The position numbers were made by a program, and so were the translations under genes. A stretch of DNA of 64,000 nt, taken from IMG/VR virus record IMGVR_UViG_3300044846_001970, positions 1 through 64,000 of that record, one strand, 5' to 3'. This DNA comes from a virus. This document shows, piece by piece, positions 28,001 to 37,854 of this stretch. The notes under the pieces were generated by a model, which saw only the letters and a list, made by a program, of their open reading frames with translations, was not told the origin of the DNA and made no database searches. How positions within the stretch are numbered: position 1 is the stretch's first letter; each line of letters opens with the position of its first letter.

Positions 28001-31000
28001 CCAATCCAAAAAAGGCATCTGCTGGACCAGCTAAAGTTTTTGCTGCTAATGCTGATCCTCTAAGTCCTGATGCTACTTCTGCTGCTGGTAATATAATATT
28101 TAAAGGATTTGCTAATGTAGCTTGATCATAACTAACATTAGATTTTAATTCTCCACTTAATATACCAGGAGATTCTTGATAATTTCCTCCAGAAGCAGTA
28201 GATAAATCTACTACAGAATTCATAATACCCGCTCCTAAAGCATCTACACCTGATAATGTTTCAAGAGCACCTGTAGAACTATTATGTATAGCATCATATT
28301 CTTTTTTAGTAAAGTGTTTACGAAGAGCTTTTGAATCTATATAATCTTTATTATAATCACCTAATAAAGCTGGAACACCTGTTGCTTTAATTAAAAAATT
28401 ACCAAGTTCTTGTGCTCCAGCAGCAGTTTTAGCCCAAAGAGATGGTTTTAATTTAGATCCATATTTTGAGTTTGCTGCCATATCATAACTTACAGCTCCT
28501 TTATCTGCTAATTTTTCAACTAACTCAGCATGATTATTTGGATTAATTCCATTATCTTTAGCAAATTTTTCAATTACTGCACTGTTCTTGTCATATTCCC
28601 AATTTTTGTTATAATTACTTTCTACTTTTTCTGGAAAGTTATCTTGACTAAGTCCAGCCAATCTATTTAAACCTTTATGTTTATTAAGATATTCAGCCTT
28701 TTTTTGATATACATAAGCATCTCTAGGATGAGCTTCTTCATAAGCAGTTGTATATGGTGAGTATTGATTAGTATTTACTTGTCGTATATCTTGTACTCTT
28801 TCTGTAAGAGCCATTGGACTTACACACTCTCCTGTTACAGGATCTCTTTGAAATCCTTGTGGACAAGGTTCTCCACCATCATCCATATGATTTAATGAAG
28901 GTACAGAAATGTCTTCTATAACATAACCTCCTTTTCTATATTCTTCTATTTCTTCTGGAGATAAGTCAGCTATTATTCCACCATCTTCATAATCTTTTCT
29001 TCTGTGTAAATAAGGAGTTGAAAAAGTATGTTTCTTTTTACCATTAAATAAAGGACCTAAAGGAAAATGTTTATTTAATCTTGGTGTAGTAAAAGAATGC
29101 CATTTTTTATCCCATTCCCAATCTGATCCTTTAAGTTCTTCTGGATAGTCTTGTGTACCCATAGATTCTATTAAAGGACTTTCTTGTTTATTTATTACTG
29201 GTTCTACAGTAGGTACTATTACTTCTTCTTTAACAGGATCTATTATTTTAACAGGATCTATTACTTCTTCTTTAATGGGTTCAATTGGTATAACAGGTTC
29301 TTCTTCTTTATTATAACCTAATAAATAATTTGATGGTTTTGCATAGACTGGATAAAAATGTCCACCACCAGGATGTCCTTTAAAACCTATTGGTTTAACT
29401 GAAGATTTAGCCATCATTTTTTTCCATTCACCAAATGAAACCATTGGTTCATTTATAAATGGAATACCATCTTGAGGTGGCATTAATTTTCCAGTACCAT
29501 ATGACATCCACGGATCCCATCCAGTTCTAGGTATAGACTCAAAAGTTTTATAAAATTTATCTTTAGCTGATATAGTTCCATATTTTTTAAGTCTAGCAGC
29601 CTCATAAGTATTATGATTGTTAACTCTAGTAATATATTGATTATATAATTTTTGTTGTTCTTTTTTTGTTATATTTGATTTTGCTAATTCTGCCTCACTA
29701 TATACTATTTTTGTATTTTTAGGAATAATTTTACATTCAGTTCCTGTCCAGTATTGTCCTTCGGGACAACCACCTTCCATAGGAGAAAAAATTATTTTTT
29801 GTTCAGAAGCTCCACCTTTCTTTGCATGTATTAATCCTTGACCACCACACTTATGACAAGTAGTAATATCATCACCACCATCTGCAGCATCCCATTCCCA
29901 ACCACATTTTTTACATGTTACTTTCTTGGTAAGTAAAGCACCACCTTTAGCAGCTACTTTAATTTCTTCTTCTCCTTCATTATTTTTAGAAATATTTTGA
30001 AGCATCCAAAGAATTTCCTCATCTGTAAATTGTTTTCTAAGATCTTTAATTGGTTTCATTGGTTGCCAATTATCATCACTTCTTTTTTTATTTATATAAT
30101 TTTGAAATATTTCTGGAGTAATTTGTTCTGTAAATGGATCATAAATACCTTCTTTTTTAGCAAGTTGTCTAATTTCTCCTAGTCTTGCTCTAACTTCAGT
30201 TGGTTGAGAAATATAGTCATGACCTATAGTCTTCCATTCTTTTTGGTTAGAGTCAGAAGATATTTTATGATTTGTTTGAATTATATTTTTTAAATTTTCA
30301 AATTGTTTTTGAAAATCTTTGTCATCTTCAGTAAAACCTTGAGAATATAATATTTGTTTTATTTCTTCATCAGTTTGCATACTATAAGCTTCAGGCCATT
30401 TTTCTACTCTAGATTTATAGTCTTGATTATCTTTCCAATTAGAACCTCTATTTCTAGTAATATACAATTGATCAGATTCAGGCATTACTCTTTCACTAGA
30501 TTCTTCCTTATCATTTGGAAATCTTGGATCTTTAGAATTTATAAAATCCCAATTATATATTCCTTTTGGTCTATCAGATGTATGAAAATATTCATGTGTG
30601 TACATAGAAGGTCCATACTCAAAACCTTCAGGATACACTTTTACCTCTCCTGTTAAACTATTTGAAGTTGCTGCGGGGTTAAAACCATGAGAACTAATAG
30701 TTGACGTAGCCATAATATTTATCGGAGGTATATCAGCAATATTTTCTTTTCTAAGTTTTGTAACATAATCTGCACCTAGTTGATTACCATCAAAACTATT
30801 AAGAACCATTTGATTATACATAGGTGAGTCATGCCAACCCTTAACAAAGTCTAATCCTTCATCAGCATATTTAGGTTCATTTACTAAAGCTTTTTTATAA
30901 GCTTCATTTTTTTCTATATCCTCAAAATATTTTTTTTCTGTAATTTTTTCTTTTTTTCTAATAGCTTTTGTTTCTTCATCAGGTTCAGAAATTAATTTTT

Positions 31001-31388
31001 TATCAATAGTACTTAATGGAATTAAACTCATGTTTACTGGATCATAACCATACTTTCCACTATATAAATAATGTTTTATTTGATCATTATATTTAAGACT
31101 TATTTTATCAGGATCAGCAGAATGCATTGCCCAATTTGCAACTCCATCTATAAGTTTTTGATCAGTAGCATATGTTATAAGTCTTGTACATTTTTCACCA
31201 TCCCAATATTCCCCATCTTTACATTTATTTTTTTCTCCACCTTTATCAAATCTATATTTAGCTTTAGGATTATATACTCCAGGTGCTTTCTTTTTTCTTT
31301 TTCTAAAAAGTGGACTTTTTTTAAATAGTCTATTTGTAGCAAACAAATTGCTATTACCTTTTTCACCACCTGCTTTATAATTTTCCAT
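25068..31388 (-). CDS. Giant multidomain virion protein: HExxH motif, zinc ribbon, C-terminal amidase
   Basis: This 2106-residue protein carries several modules. Residues 265-269 read HEYFH (bases 30582-30596), a zincin-like HExxH, and a later PTEVRARL could hold a third ligand. Residues 492-514 form a CxxC...CxxC zinc ribbon (C492, C495, C511, C514) of the CGWEW type. Small-residue-rich hydrophobic stretches occur around 1000-1200. The C-terminal 150 residues are an Amidase_2/AmpD-like domain: LHHTA with H1970/H1971, a central FHAGES, and SHQMISPDRKPD, cleaving MurNAc-L-Ala bonds. GG motifs recur, three followed by a Cys loop (GG 50-51, 539-540, 838-839). TAATG overlaps the muzzle-gene stop, implying translational coupling. 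A likely role is local peptidoglycan digestion during genome delivery. The amidase call is firm; the peptidase call is tentative. Confidence 0.8.
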   Translation of the reverse strand: MENYKAGGEKGNSNLFATNRLFKKSPLFRKRKKKAPGVYNPKAKYRFDKGGEKNKCKDGEYWDGEKCTRLITYATDQKLIDGVANWAMHSADPDKISLKYNDQIKHYLYSGKYGYDPVNMSLIPLSTIDKKLISEPDEETKAIRKKEKITEKKYFEDIEKNEAYKKALVNEPKYADEGLDFVKGWHDSPMYNQMVLNSFDGNQLGADYVTKLRKENIADIPPINIMATSTISSHGFNPAATSNSLTGEVKVYPEGFEYGPSMYTHEYFHTSDRPKGIYNWDFINSKDPRFPNDKEESSERVMPESDQLYITRNRGSNWKDNQDYKSRVEKWPEAYSMQTDEEIKQILYSQGFTEDDKDFQKQFENLKNIIQTNHKISSDSNQKEWKTIGHDYISQPTEVRARLGEIRQLAKKEGIYDPFTEQITPEIFQNYINKKRSDDNWQPMKPIKDLRKQFTDEEILWMLQNISKNNEGEEEIKVAAKGGALLTKKVTCKKCGWEWDAADGGDDITTCHKCGGQGLIHAKKGGASEQKIIFSPMEGGCPEGQYWTGTECKIIPKNTKIVYSEAELAKSNITKKEQQKLYNQYITRVNNHNTYEAARLKKYGTISAKDKFYKTFESIPRTGWDPWMSYGTGKLMPPQDGIPFINEPMVSFGEWKKMMAKSSVKPIGFKGHPGGGHFYPVYAKPSNYLLGYNKEEEPVIPIEPIKEEVIDPVKIIDPVKEEVIVPTVEPVINKQESPLIESMGTQDYPEELKGSDWEWDKKWHSFTTPRLNKHFPLGPLFNGKKKHTFSTPYLHRRKDYEDGGIIADLSPEEIEEYRKGGYVIEDISVPSLNHMDDGGEPCPQGFQRDPVTGECVSPMALTERVQDIRQVNTNQYSPYTTAYEEAHPRDAYVYQKKAEYLNKHKGLNRLAGLSQDNFPEKVESNYNKNWEYDKNSAVIEKFAKDNGINPNNHAELVEKLADKGAVSYDMAANSKYGSKLKPSLWAKTAAGAQELGNFLIKATGVPALLGDYNKDYIDSKALRKHFTKKEYDAIHNSSTGALETLSGVDALGAGIMNSVVDLSTASGGNYQESPGILSGELKSNVSYDQATLANPLNIILPAAEVASGLRGSALAAKTLAGPADAFFGLVPRTIMKVSKKASPYLKYEPIKALPGLNANNLLGGYGVYNTGTKHIPNALVDYSQGDIGGGTFNLIKGASNILPFTKYSDPTLYPFLAGARSLFSFENSVESGDGFNIIRKADGTSKTINTGAPIVFSKLAQRVGKLKKEGGAIETNISKSEIQKLIAEGYVVEEIHNNELSKEADGGTVSQLWQQYTGTPWSEAKKQGLTDGSFESNMSLRKKILEGEFGEAKIPNRKETFNHEAYKNMVSRMISKGATLEDLVAKRIGTKEGLTNMFSELSTPIKEDLSKYAAQSKPKGIPLPKVFPKQIEKKIETVVKEDLKKYAATIAPKGIPFSKVFPKQIENAKPILTPKPKAKDPIVAPKIDVATFIKNLQRPGIAQKEVKVETPKDILSKFGITTFEEPKIVSPSNIKKYIDQAFTQGKTKAKENINENFEKDLFNRLTTIAQQKALLKPEPINKVEPIPNSMAAQFSKQDFNKKSYDANGKEIKPITPKMSDFQTNYPFKETIEDTGEFIKDTKESIGEYIEYVSQGIIRKSKTYGLIDDDDIKVPELKENDNPLGISEYYKNLNSTQQSFTIPNSNRNYKQQVLPISNIKLGYRNRGDYNDIESEGLELTTFHPFTNSDKLKNITDNTSVFALDADGNLHTGQFKDFKNNKDWKFSQTYMNKIIDIEDLYVDGSKSGNPGYKQPKVKVLENGKIKDGSLNILTKGKDKDDYYGSIQGGRILFVNPVTKQQYLVSGSLSTIKKEFKKLKGTNQYLEAWTLDNGTYSRGLSYDDKKLTADRLKAYDNENSSGGNGLYIMNYKTPVNEYEEEYVLDMPNLRTKNDASYKKGHKLKNEVKNIVLHHTAYEDVKNNEGQVRTQYMTPGKSSSHVVIEEDGKRTVYASPEQVTFHAGESEWNGRKDVNDFSIGVEFQGNTVNTPLTEAQIKSFIEYYSPIATKYNLSLKDVISHQMISPDRKPDVTAKEYQRILKYMKEKGFK

Positions 31389-34300
31389 TATCTAGGGGAG
31401 TATTGATTTTTAGTATTGTATAATTTTAAGATCATATTTGTATCATATGAATCTGTTTTAATTAAATACATTAGATTAACCATTTGTCTAAACTTCTTTC
31501 TTTGCATCTGAGGTTTACTATAATCTACTGCAAGAGGGTTAATAGATTTCTTATAACCATTTGATTCAGTAATCCATAATTTATCTTGAGGATAATTTCC
31601 TAATAACACTGTAGTACCTGGAATAAGTTGTCCTGTTGGAGGATAACCTGAACCTACTGGAAACTCTCCTCTATCTTTAGTTATATCCCAGAATTGGTTT
31701 ATTCTATATTTACTTTCTTCTTTAGAGAATAATATATCAAAGGATTGCCCTGAAGTATTTAATTTAGGATAATCTAATGATAAAGTTATATTGTTCTTAG
31801 GAAAAATATTTAAGTTTAAATAACCAGAAATTTGCTCTGTATTATAAACAACTAGTTTATCAAAATTATAATCTAATACATTAAACTGATCTACACAATA
31901 GTTATTATCTCTTCTGTAACATTCAAGAACATATTCCATTGATCTAAGAGTTGTTACAGTTTGTCCTGTGCTTACAGGAAATTCTATTTCAAATGGATAT
32001 TGTACACCATAAAAATTACAATATGTAATACAATCAAAATTATGTTTATATAAACCATTATTATGTGTACTTACAAAACTTGCTTTTGATGGTATAGTTA
32101 AGTCAGGATGCCAGTCATGAAAGCTAATCCAAAATTTACTTTTAGGATCATAACTTACTGTAAATGAAGCATCTTCAAAAATCATTGGATCTCCTAATGG
32201 TAAGTAAAGTGGTGATGTAGGATTACCTGCTGAATCTGTTGGTGTATATTGGAAAGAACTATTTCTACCATCATTTATATAAATAACTTTGCCATCTAAT
32301 AAATTACCTTGACTATCAAACTTTTTAAGTTTATAATCTTTTTTACAAAAATATAGTACTGAATTATAGTTATCATAAATTGCTTGAGTACCTACACCAG
32401 AAACAGGATTATCTAAATAAGGATATTCAGGAAAGTCTTCTGTTAATTTACATGGTAAGAATTCATCAAACCACCATTTCATACCAGCTTGATTTATTTC
32501 TTGTAAACCTTCTCCATAAGTAAATACTTTACCTTGATCTTGTGATATATAATAAAGACCAGCAGGAGTTGATATTACAGATAATTTTCCTTGACAAGAA
32601 CCATACATATATGGAGTATCTGCCACAACAATATTTTGTGCTTCTTTTGAAAACAAACCTCCATCACCAATAATAACTTTTGTTCCTGAGCCATCCATTT
32701 CTAATGTATCAACTCCTTGGAATACTTGAGGACTATCATTTTTAAATGTTAAAAAAGCTCCTGTTTTAGCAAATGTCTTAACTGAACTAACTTGACTAAT
32801 AAACTTTTTTCTATTAAATGGTAAAAATATAAACCAGTTATCTGTAGGAGCATCATCTGAAATACCTAATGAATAAGTAATAACATTTGGTAAATAAGTA
32901 TAACATAGTTGAGAAACTAATGGATCATAGTATGTACTTTGTAAAAAACCAAAAGATGTAAATCTATTTGTTAATCTAACAATGCTTAATGAAAAATCAT
33001 AAATATAAAAGTTACCTTCTGTAGCTGTTAGTTTATCCATTCTAAATAATGTATTTAGATCTGTAAACATATAAGGTTGGTAACACTTTTCAAAATCAAA
33101 TGTACCTACTTCTCTAAAGTCAAGTAATACATCTGATTCTACTACAAAGTCCCTTACTCCTGATGCAGAAAGATAAAAATAAGAATCTTTAGCAAATGTA
33201 AATCCTGGATAAGGACTTGGATCATCATTAGTTCTATTATAATTTTTACTATCTAAATTAAAATAATCATTTGGAAAAAATCCATAACCTGTTGTGTTAC
33301 CTTGAATTAGGTTAGACCATGCAGTAAAATTTGTAACTTGTAATTCTGCTACACTATACTTTTCACTGTTTGCCCAATATCTTGGCTCAGGAATCATTTG
33401 ATTATTAAAATAATTATAAGGATATCCATTAGGATCTCCATATAACCAATCATAAAAAAAGAACATTGGATTCTTTTCTGTAAATCTAGTTACATAAGTA
33501 TCTCCATTAAATAACTCTATAGTATTTTGAATTACTCTTTTATTATATGCTATTGTAACTACTGTACCATTTGGTTGTGTAACAGTAACATTAAAATCTT
33601 GAGATGGTAAAACAGGTATGTTTTGTTCACAAGGAGTAATAGGTAATTGTATAATTGAATTTAATTGTCCATACTGATCATCTAAGTCTACTTTGATTGC
33701 AGCATAGTGACTTGCTATTGGAACACTAAATTCAATACTCTTTTCCCTTTCATTAATTTTTGGACCAAAATTATTACCTATATTAGGTAGCTCATCATCA
33801 AACATTCCAAGACTTCCTAATGATAAATCTTGTCCAGTTAAAAATTTAGGACCATCTGTTTGATTATTGTTTGCAGTTTCTGTTCTTAATACAAGTAACT
33901 TAGGTCTCTTATAATTATTAATTGTATAACTATCAATATTACCTGTTACAGTATTTGTATAATTTTTAATTTCTTGAGATGTATTTGTAAACATATAAAT
34001 ACCATCAGCAACTTTAAATCTTTTTGTGTCAGTATTAGAAGGTGTAGTATATACATCATATAGACCATGTCCTAAAAGTTGTAAAGCTTGTTGTCTATAT
34101 GTACCTACAGCATACATTAAATCTACTGCAGCTTGAGCACCTTCTTGAAAATAATATGCTAATTGTGATAAGTCACCCCCAAAATTAATTAAAACATTAA
34201 CCCATGATGGTAACATTTGCATACCTGTTAATTCTGCAGTATAACTTTGTGGAGTTAAATTACCACCAGCATTTAATATACTAGTATTATTAGTTTGATA

Positions 34301-36799
34301 AATATTACCTAATAACTCTGTTCCAGCAAATGCATCTAATAAAGATCCACCACCACTTCCATAACCTGCTATAGCTGACTCAAAAGCACTTTCAATACCA
34401 CTAACTACACCTGCAGCAATAGAATTTGTTTGTATACCTACTGTTGAATTACCTGCAGCTGCTGCAAATGTCCATTGTAAACCATATTGTGATGTAAAAC
34501 CTCCAGAAGGATAATTAATTTGTTTTTTACCACCAGACTTTAATAACACATCTATTAAACCAGCTACTAGTATTAAAAATAAAGCATCACTAGTCATTAA
34601 CTTAAACTTAGGATGACCTTGTGGTTCAATAAATTGTTGTCTTGCTTGACCAGATAAATGGCCATACATCTTTAATTCATTTGTAGCAAGATAAGGATTT
34701 CTAAAACTTACATCAGGTGAATGAAAACTAATAATGTTTTTTGGCATACTAACATTAACAACATCATTATTCTGCTTGGTTGATTTTATAAAAGGATCAT
34801 TATATTGATAGTTATGGTGAGCAGGATTTGTACTATTTCCTAATGGGATAATAGTATTATAAGGATAGTTAGCATATAATCCTTTTCTAGTATTTGCAGG
34901 TACACCTTGTCTTCTGTAATCTCTAAAGTTATTTATCATACCTTTAGCAATAACAGTTTTATTTCCTTCTCTAGATCCTCTTAAAATTTCATAACCTACA
35001 AGTCCAGGAATATCAATACCATTATTATCTTTTGGGATCATAATGTTATTAAACTTTACTCCCATTATTCTTATAAATAAAGCTCCTGTAGTAACATCTT
35101 TTCTAAAATGATTAGAACCAGTAGCTGTACTTACTAAACCAGAAACATTATCATAAATTAAATTTTCAGGAAACTTATGATGTCTAATTGGTGTGCCACA
35201 TAAATCATAATTAAGACTTGGCACATTATATACACCACTCCATTGATGATAACTTGCATTATAAATATCTGGTCTATTATCTGGATATATTTCACTAGAC
35301 TGCCAGTAACCCATATCTCCAGTACCAATAACTACACCTCCATCAGATAATACTGTATTAGGTGAAGGAAAGTTTTGAGTAGCTGTATTTATAGTTTCAA
35401 ATAAAAGAATATCTCCTGGAAAACTATTTGCATCAGAATAACTTCCATTTTCAAATTGATTTGGATTTGGTCCCCATTGTCTTGGTCCTCTTCCTGGTAT
35501 ATGATAAGATGCTGTTTTATCTCCTGTATTATAGACCCATCTAATAAAGAAAGAATAAACTTCATCTCTCATGTAGTTTGTTTTACTACCTCCTTTAAAA
35601 TAATAATCAGATGGATATTCAACAGCAACCCATTCTGATGTAATTAAATTTGCTAATGGTTGATAATTAAAATCAAACTTAGATGTTGGTCCTATTCTTA
35701 ATAAAAAATTATTAAGTTGTGTCATTTGATCTGACTTTTCAAATATAGGTTGTATTATTCCTATAAGAGATACAGGAACACTTTCAAGACTAGGAGCATA
35801 AGCATCTATTGCAATTCTACTTGTTCTAGTTGAATAGTATCCAATTTCTCTTCCTATGGTATTCTCATTAATATTTGCTACTAAAACAAAAACAAATTCA
35901 TCAAAGTTATCTGAATCTGCAGTAACATTAAGAACTAAAGATCCCTGTGCTCCATTAACAGTATATACAGGTTGAACATTACTTGGTGCAAAATAATCAG
36001 TTACCTTTTCTCCTTTTATAGTATATGCTATTACTGCATAGTAACTACCATTTTCTAATGCTCCTGATCCATTTCCAATTTCTAAATTAAGACATGGTGT
36101 TTGCATTAATCTTGCTAATCTTGTTGCATCACAATCTAAAGTATTAAGATCAACACAAATATTACAAGAACTAACTACACTACAGAATTGATCCCATTGA
36201 ACTCCAGGCCATAAAATTTTTGTAGCTGGGTCTAATATGTTAATATAATAATTTACATTAGCTCCTGGTCCAGCCCAAATATATTCAGAAAGTGAAGGCC
36301 ATAGTTGTGAATCTCCAATATTTAAATATCTATCTGGATTAAGTCCATCAGCCCAATATGCTTGCCATGAACAATCTTGTAATTGTCTTGTTGCTCCAGA
36401 GATAAGATTAGTTTTACTAAAACCTAAACACTTATCTTGAACAATTGGTCTATAGATACAACTCTCTTCATCAAATATACCAATCTCTGACATAGCAGAC
36501 ATAATAGATATATCTGTAATATGTGCTGCTGTAAAGATGAGCCACTTATCACTAAACAAATGTATGGTGCCTATTATATATTTATAAGGAGCTACTATTG
36601 TTGCTCCTGCTGTTGCACATAATACATTTGCTGATTCATTAGATATAGTTCCAACATCTCCTTCAGAAGTATTGTTTACTGCATTTCTAGCATGAGTCCA
36701 CATTCCTTCTCCAAGAAAACCTTGATCAGAATCTTTATTAAGACCTTTAATAAAAGTAGATAACTTATCTAATCCGCTACTTGCTTCTTCTTTTGCCAT
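31388..36799 (-). CDS. Tail muzzle/stabilisation-type protein (1803 aa)
   Basis: The N-terminus (LDKLSTFIKGLNKDSDQGF, then GMWTHARNAVNNTSEGDVGT) matches the large crAss tail protein usually annotated as stabilisation protein, equivalent to the muzzle of the structurally solved crAss tail. The body is beta-rich with many aromatic and Asn residues, as expected for a large beta-structured tail component. A small-residue-rich Gly/Ala segment near residues 745-845 is the only hydrophobic-like region. It follows the two ring proteins with 1-nt TAATG overlap on both sides, so the tail genes form a translationally coupled series. It would sit at the distal end of the tail barrel and close the channel holding cargo proteins. 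The function is by family resemblance and synteny. Confidence 0.75.
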   Translation of the reverse strand: MAKEEASSGLDKLSTFIKGLNKDSDQGFLGEGMWTHARNAVNNTSEGDVGTISNESANVLCATAGATIVAPYKYIIGTIHLFSDKWLIFTAAHITDISIMSAMSEIGIFDEESCIYRPIVQDKCLGFSKTNLISGATRQLQDCSWQAYWADGLNPDRYLNIGDSQLWPSLSEYIWAGPGANVNYYINILDPATKILWPGVQWDQFCSVVSSCNICVDLNTLDCDATRLARLMQTPCLNLEIGNGSGALENGSYYAVIAYTIKGEKVTDYFAPSNVQPVYTVNGAQGSLVLNVTADSDNFDEFVFVLVANINENTIGREIGYYSTRTSRIAIDAYAPSLESVPVSLIGIIQPIFEKSDQMTQLNNFLLRIGPTSKFDFNYQPLANLITSEWVAVEYPSDYYFKGGSKTNYMRDEVYSFFIRWVYNTGDKTASYHIPGRGPRQWGPNPNQFENGSYSDANSFPGDILLFETINTATQNFPSPNTVLSDGGVVIGTGDMGYWQSSEIYPDNRPDIYNASYHQWSGVYNVPSLNYDLCGTPIRHHKFPENLIYDNVSGLVSTATGSNHFRKDVTTGALFIRIMGVKFNNIMIPKDNNGIDIPGLVGYEILRGSREGNKTVIAKGMINNFRDYRRQGVPANTRKGLYANYPYNTIIPLGNSTNPAHHNYQYNDPFIKSTKQNNDVVNVSMPKNIISFHSPDVSFRNPYLATNELKMYGHLSGQARQQFIEPQGHPKFKLMTSDALFLILVAGLIDVLLKSGGKKQINYPSGGFTSQYGLQWTFAAAAGNSTVGIQTNSIAAGVVSGIESAFESAIAGYGSGGGSLLDAFAGTELLGNIYQTNNTSILNAGGNLTPQSYTAELTGMQMLPSWVNVLINFGGDLSQLAYYFQEGAQAAVDLMYAVGTYRQQALQLLGHGLYDVYTTPSNTDTKRFKVADGIYMFTNTSQEIKNYTNTVTGNIDSYTINNYKRPKLLVLRTETANNNQTDGPKFLTGQDLSLGSLGMFDDELPNIGNNFGPKINEREKSIEFSVPIASHYAAIKVDLDDQYGQLNSIIQLPITPCEQNIPVLPSQDFNVTVTQPNGTVVTIAYNKRVIQNTIELFNGDTYVTRFTEKNPMFFFYDWLYGDPNGYPYNYFNNQMIPEPRYWANSEKYSVAELQVTNFTAWSNLIQGNTTGYGFFPNDYFNLDSKNYNRTNDDPSPYPGFTFAKDSYFYLSASGVRDFVVESDVLLDFREVGTFDFEKCYQPYMFTDLNTLFRMDKLTATEGNFYIYDFSLSIVRLTNRFTSFGFLQSTYYDPLVSQLCYTYLPNVITYSLGISDDAPTDNWFIFLPFNRKKFISQVSSVKTFAKTGAFLTFKNDSPQVFQGVDTLEMDGSGTKVIIGDGGLFSKEAQNIVVADTPYMYGSCQGKLSVISTPAGLYYISQDQGKVFTYGEGLQEINQAGMKWWFDEFLPCKLTEDFPEYPYLDNPVSGVGTQAIYDNYNSVLYFCKKDYKLKKFDSQGNLLDGKVIYINDGRNSSFQYTPTDSAGNPTSPLYLPLGDPMIFEDASFTVSYDPKSKFWISFHDWHPDLTIPSKASFVSTHNNGLYKHNFDCITYCNFYGVQYPFEIEFPVSTGQTVTTLRSMEYVLECYRRDNNYCVDQFNVLDYNFDKLVVYNTEQISGYLNLNIFPKNNITLSLDYPKLNTSGQSFDILFSKEESKYRINQFWDITKDRGEFPVGSGYPPTGQLIPGTTVLLGNYPQDKLWITESNGYKKSINPLAVDYSKPQMQRKKFRQMVNLMYLIKTDSYDTNMILKLYNTKNQYSPR

Positions 36800-37854
36800 T
36801 ATATAACTCTTGTTGCATTAGGATTTGGTCTGTATGTATTTGCTGGTCTATTAGAATTAAACATATCATAATACTTAGAATACTGTGCTCTTCTATTAGT
36901 CCACCATAATTTTTCCATTTCTTTAAAGTTAGGAGTATTTACTAAACTTAAAGCATTATTTCTAGCAGACTTAACTCTTTGTTCTACTAACTGCATTCTT
37001 TGTGATACATCTTCTCCATTTAAATAAAGATTTTCAAGTATTCTTTGTTTAAATGAATACTCATAATATTCATTAAGAAGATCATGATCTGGAACTAATA
37101 ACTGTCCATCATCTGTCTCCATTTGACCTTGATAATTTAAATAAACTTTTCCTGTTTCAAAAGTAGTAAATAAAAAACCACCTTGTATCCAACCTTCATT
37201 ATTAGTATTCTGATATAAGTTAGGGCAATTACAATCAATACCTTGACTTTGTCTCATCCTTAAAGGTAAAAGACTTTTGTATGTTCTTGTTTGAGATGAA
37301 TTGACTACTTGAATAAGTTCCCATTTTTCTCCTTTACAGTTCATAAAAACTCTTGGTCTAATACAAGTATCCCCATAAGGACTTAAAGGGTCATAGGATG
37401 TAGGTATAGTAGGTGTAGGGCAAGTAGTATCACAACTGTTATTCATGCAAGCTGCTGTATGATTACATGGATTTGCATTACATACTGCACAGTTTACAGT
37501 TATAGGAGCACACACATCTACATTAGCAGGTACTTCTACATAAGGAACTTCTTGCATATTAGTACCACCAGTCATTCCACCATAACCAACACTTACTGTA
37601 TAGTCATTACAAATGAAGGCATAATTAAAAGTATAAAAATCATCAGGTAATTTTACTCTACCATGAGTTACATCTAGTATAACTTCTTTAGTTTGATTAA
37701 TTCTTAAACCTAAATCATAGTTTATTTTTTTAGCTAATTTGATAAGTTGTTGAGGCTCTATCATATTCTCTAAAGCAAATGTGTTTAGATCAATAGTAAC
37801 ATCTTCCAGCAACTGGTCAAATGTTCTATATTTAAGTGTATAATTAAAATCCAT
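36799..37854 (-). CDS. Tail ring/adaptor protein with a Cys-rich loop
   Basis: This 351-residue protein opens with a helical domain (FDQLLEDVTIDLNTFALEN, then a QQLIKLAKKIN segment) followed by beta strands (LDVTHGRVKLPDDF), a pattern I associate with crAss tail-ring proteins. It lies between another ring protein and the muzzle protein, joined by TAATG overlaps. Oddly, residues 115-145 hold seven cysteines in 31 residues (C115, C122, C125, C130, C136, C141, C145), suggesting a metal-binding or disulphide-stabilised surface loop. It probably forms a ring of the tail barrel between portal and muzzle. The exact ring number cannot be told from sequence. Confidence 0.65.
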   Translation of the reverse strand: MDFNYTLKYRTFDQLLEDVTIDLNTFALENMIEPQQLIKLAKKINYDLGLRINQTKEVILDVTHGRVKLPDDFYTFNYAFICNDYTVSVGYGGMTGGTNMQEVPYVEVPANVDVCAPITVNCAVCNANPCNHTAACMNNSCDTTCPTPTIPTSYDPLSPYGDTCIRPRVFMNCKGEKWELIQVVNSSQTRTYKSLLPLRMRQSQGIDCNCPNLYQNTNNEGWIQGGFLFTTFETGKVYLNYQGQMETDDGQLLVPDHDLLNEYYEYSFKQRILENLYLNGEDVSQRMQLVEQRVKSARNNALSLVNTPNFKEMEKLWWTNRRAQYSKYYDMFNSNRPANTYRPNPNATRVI

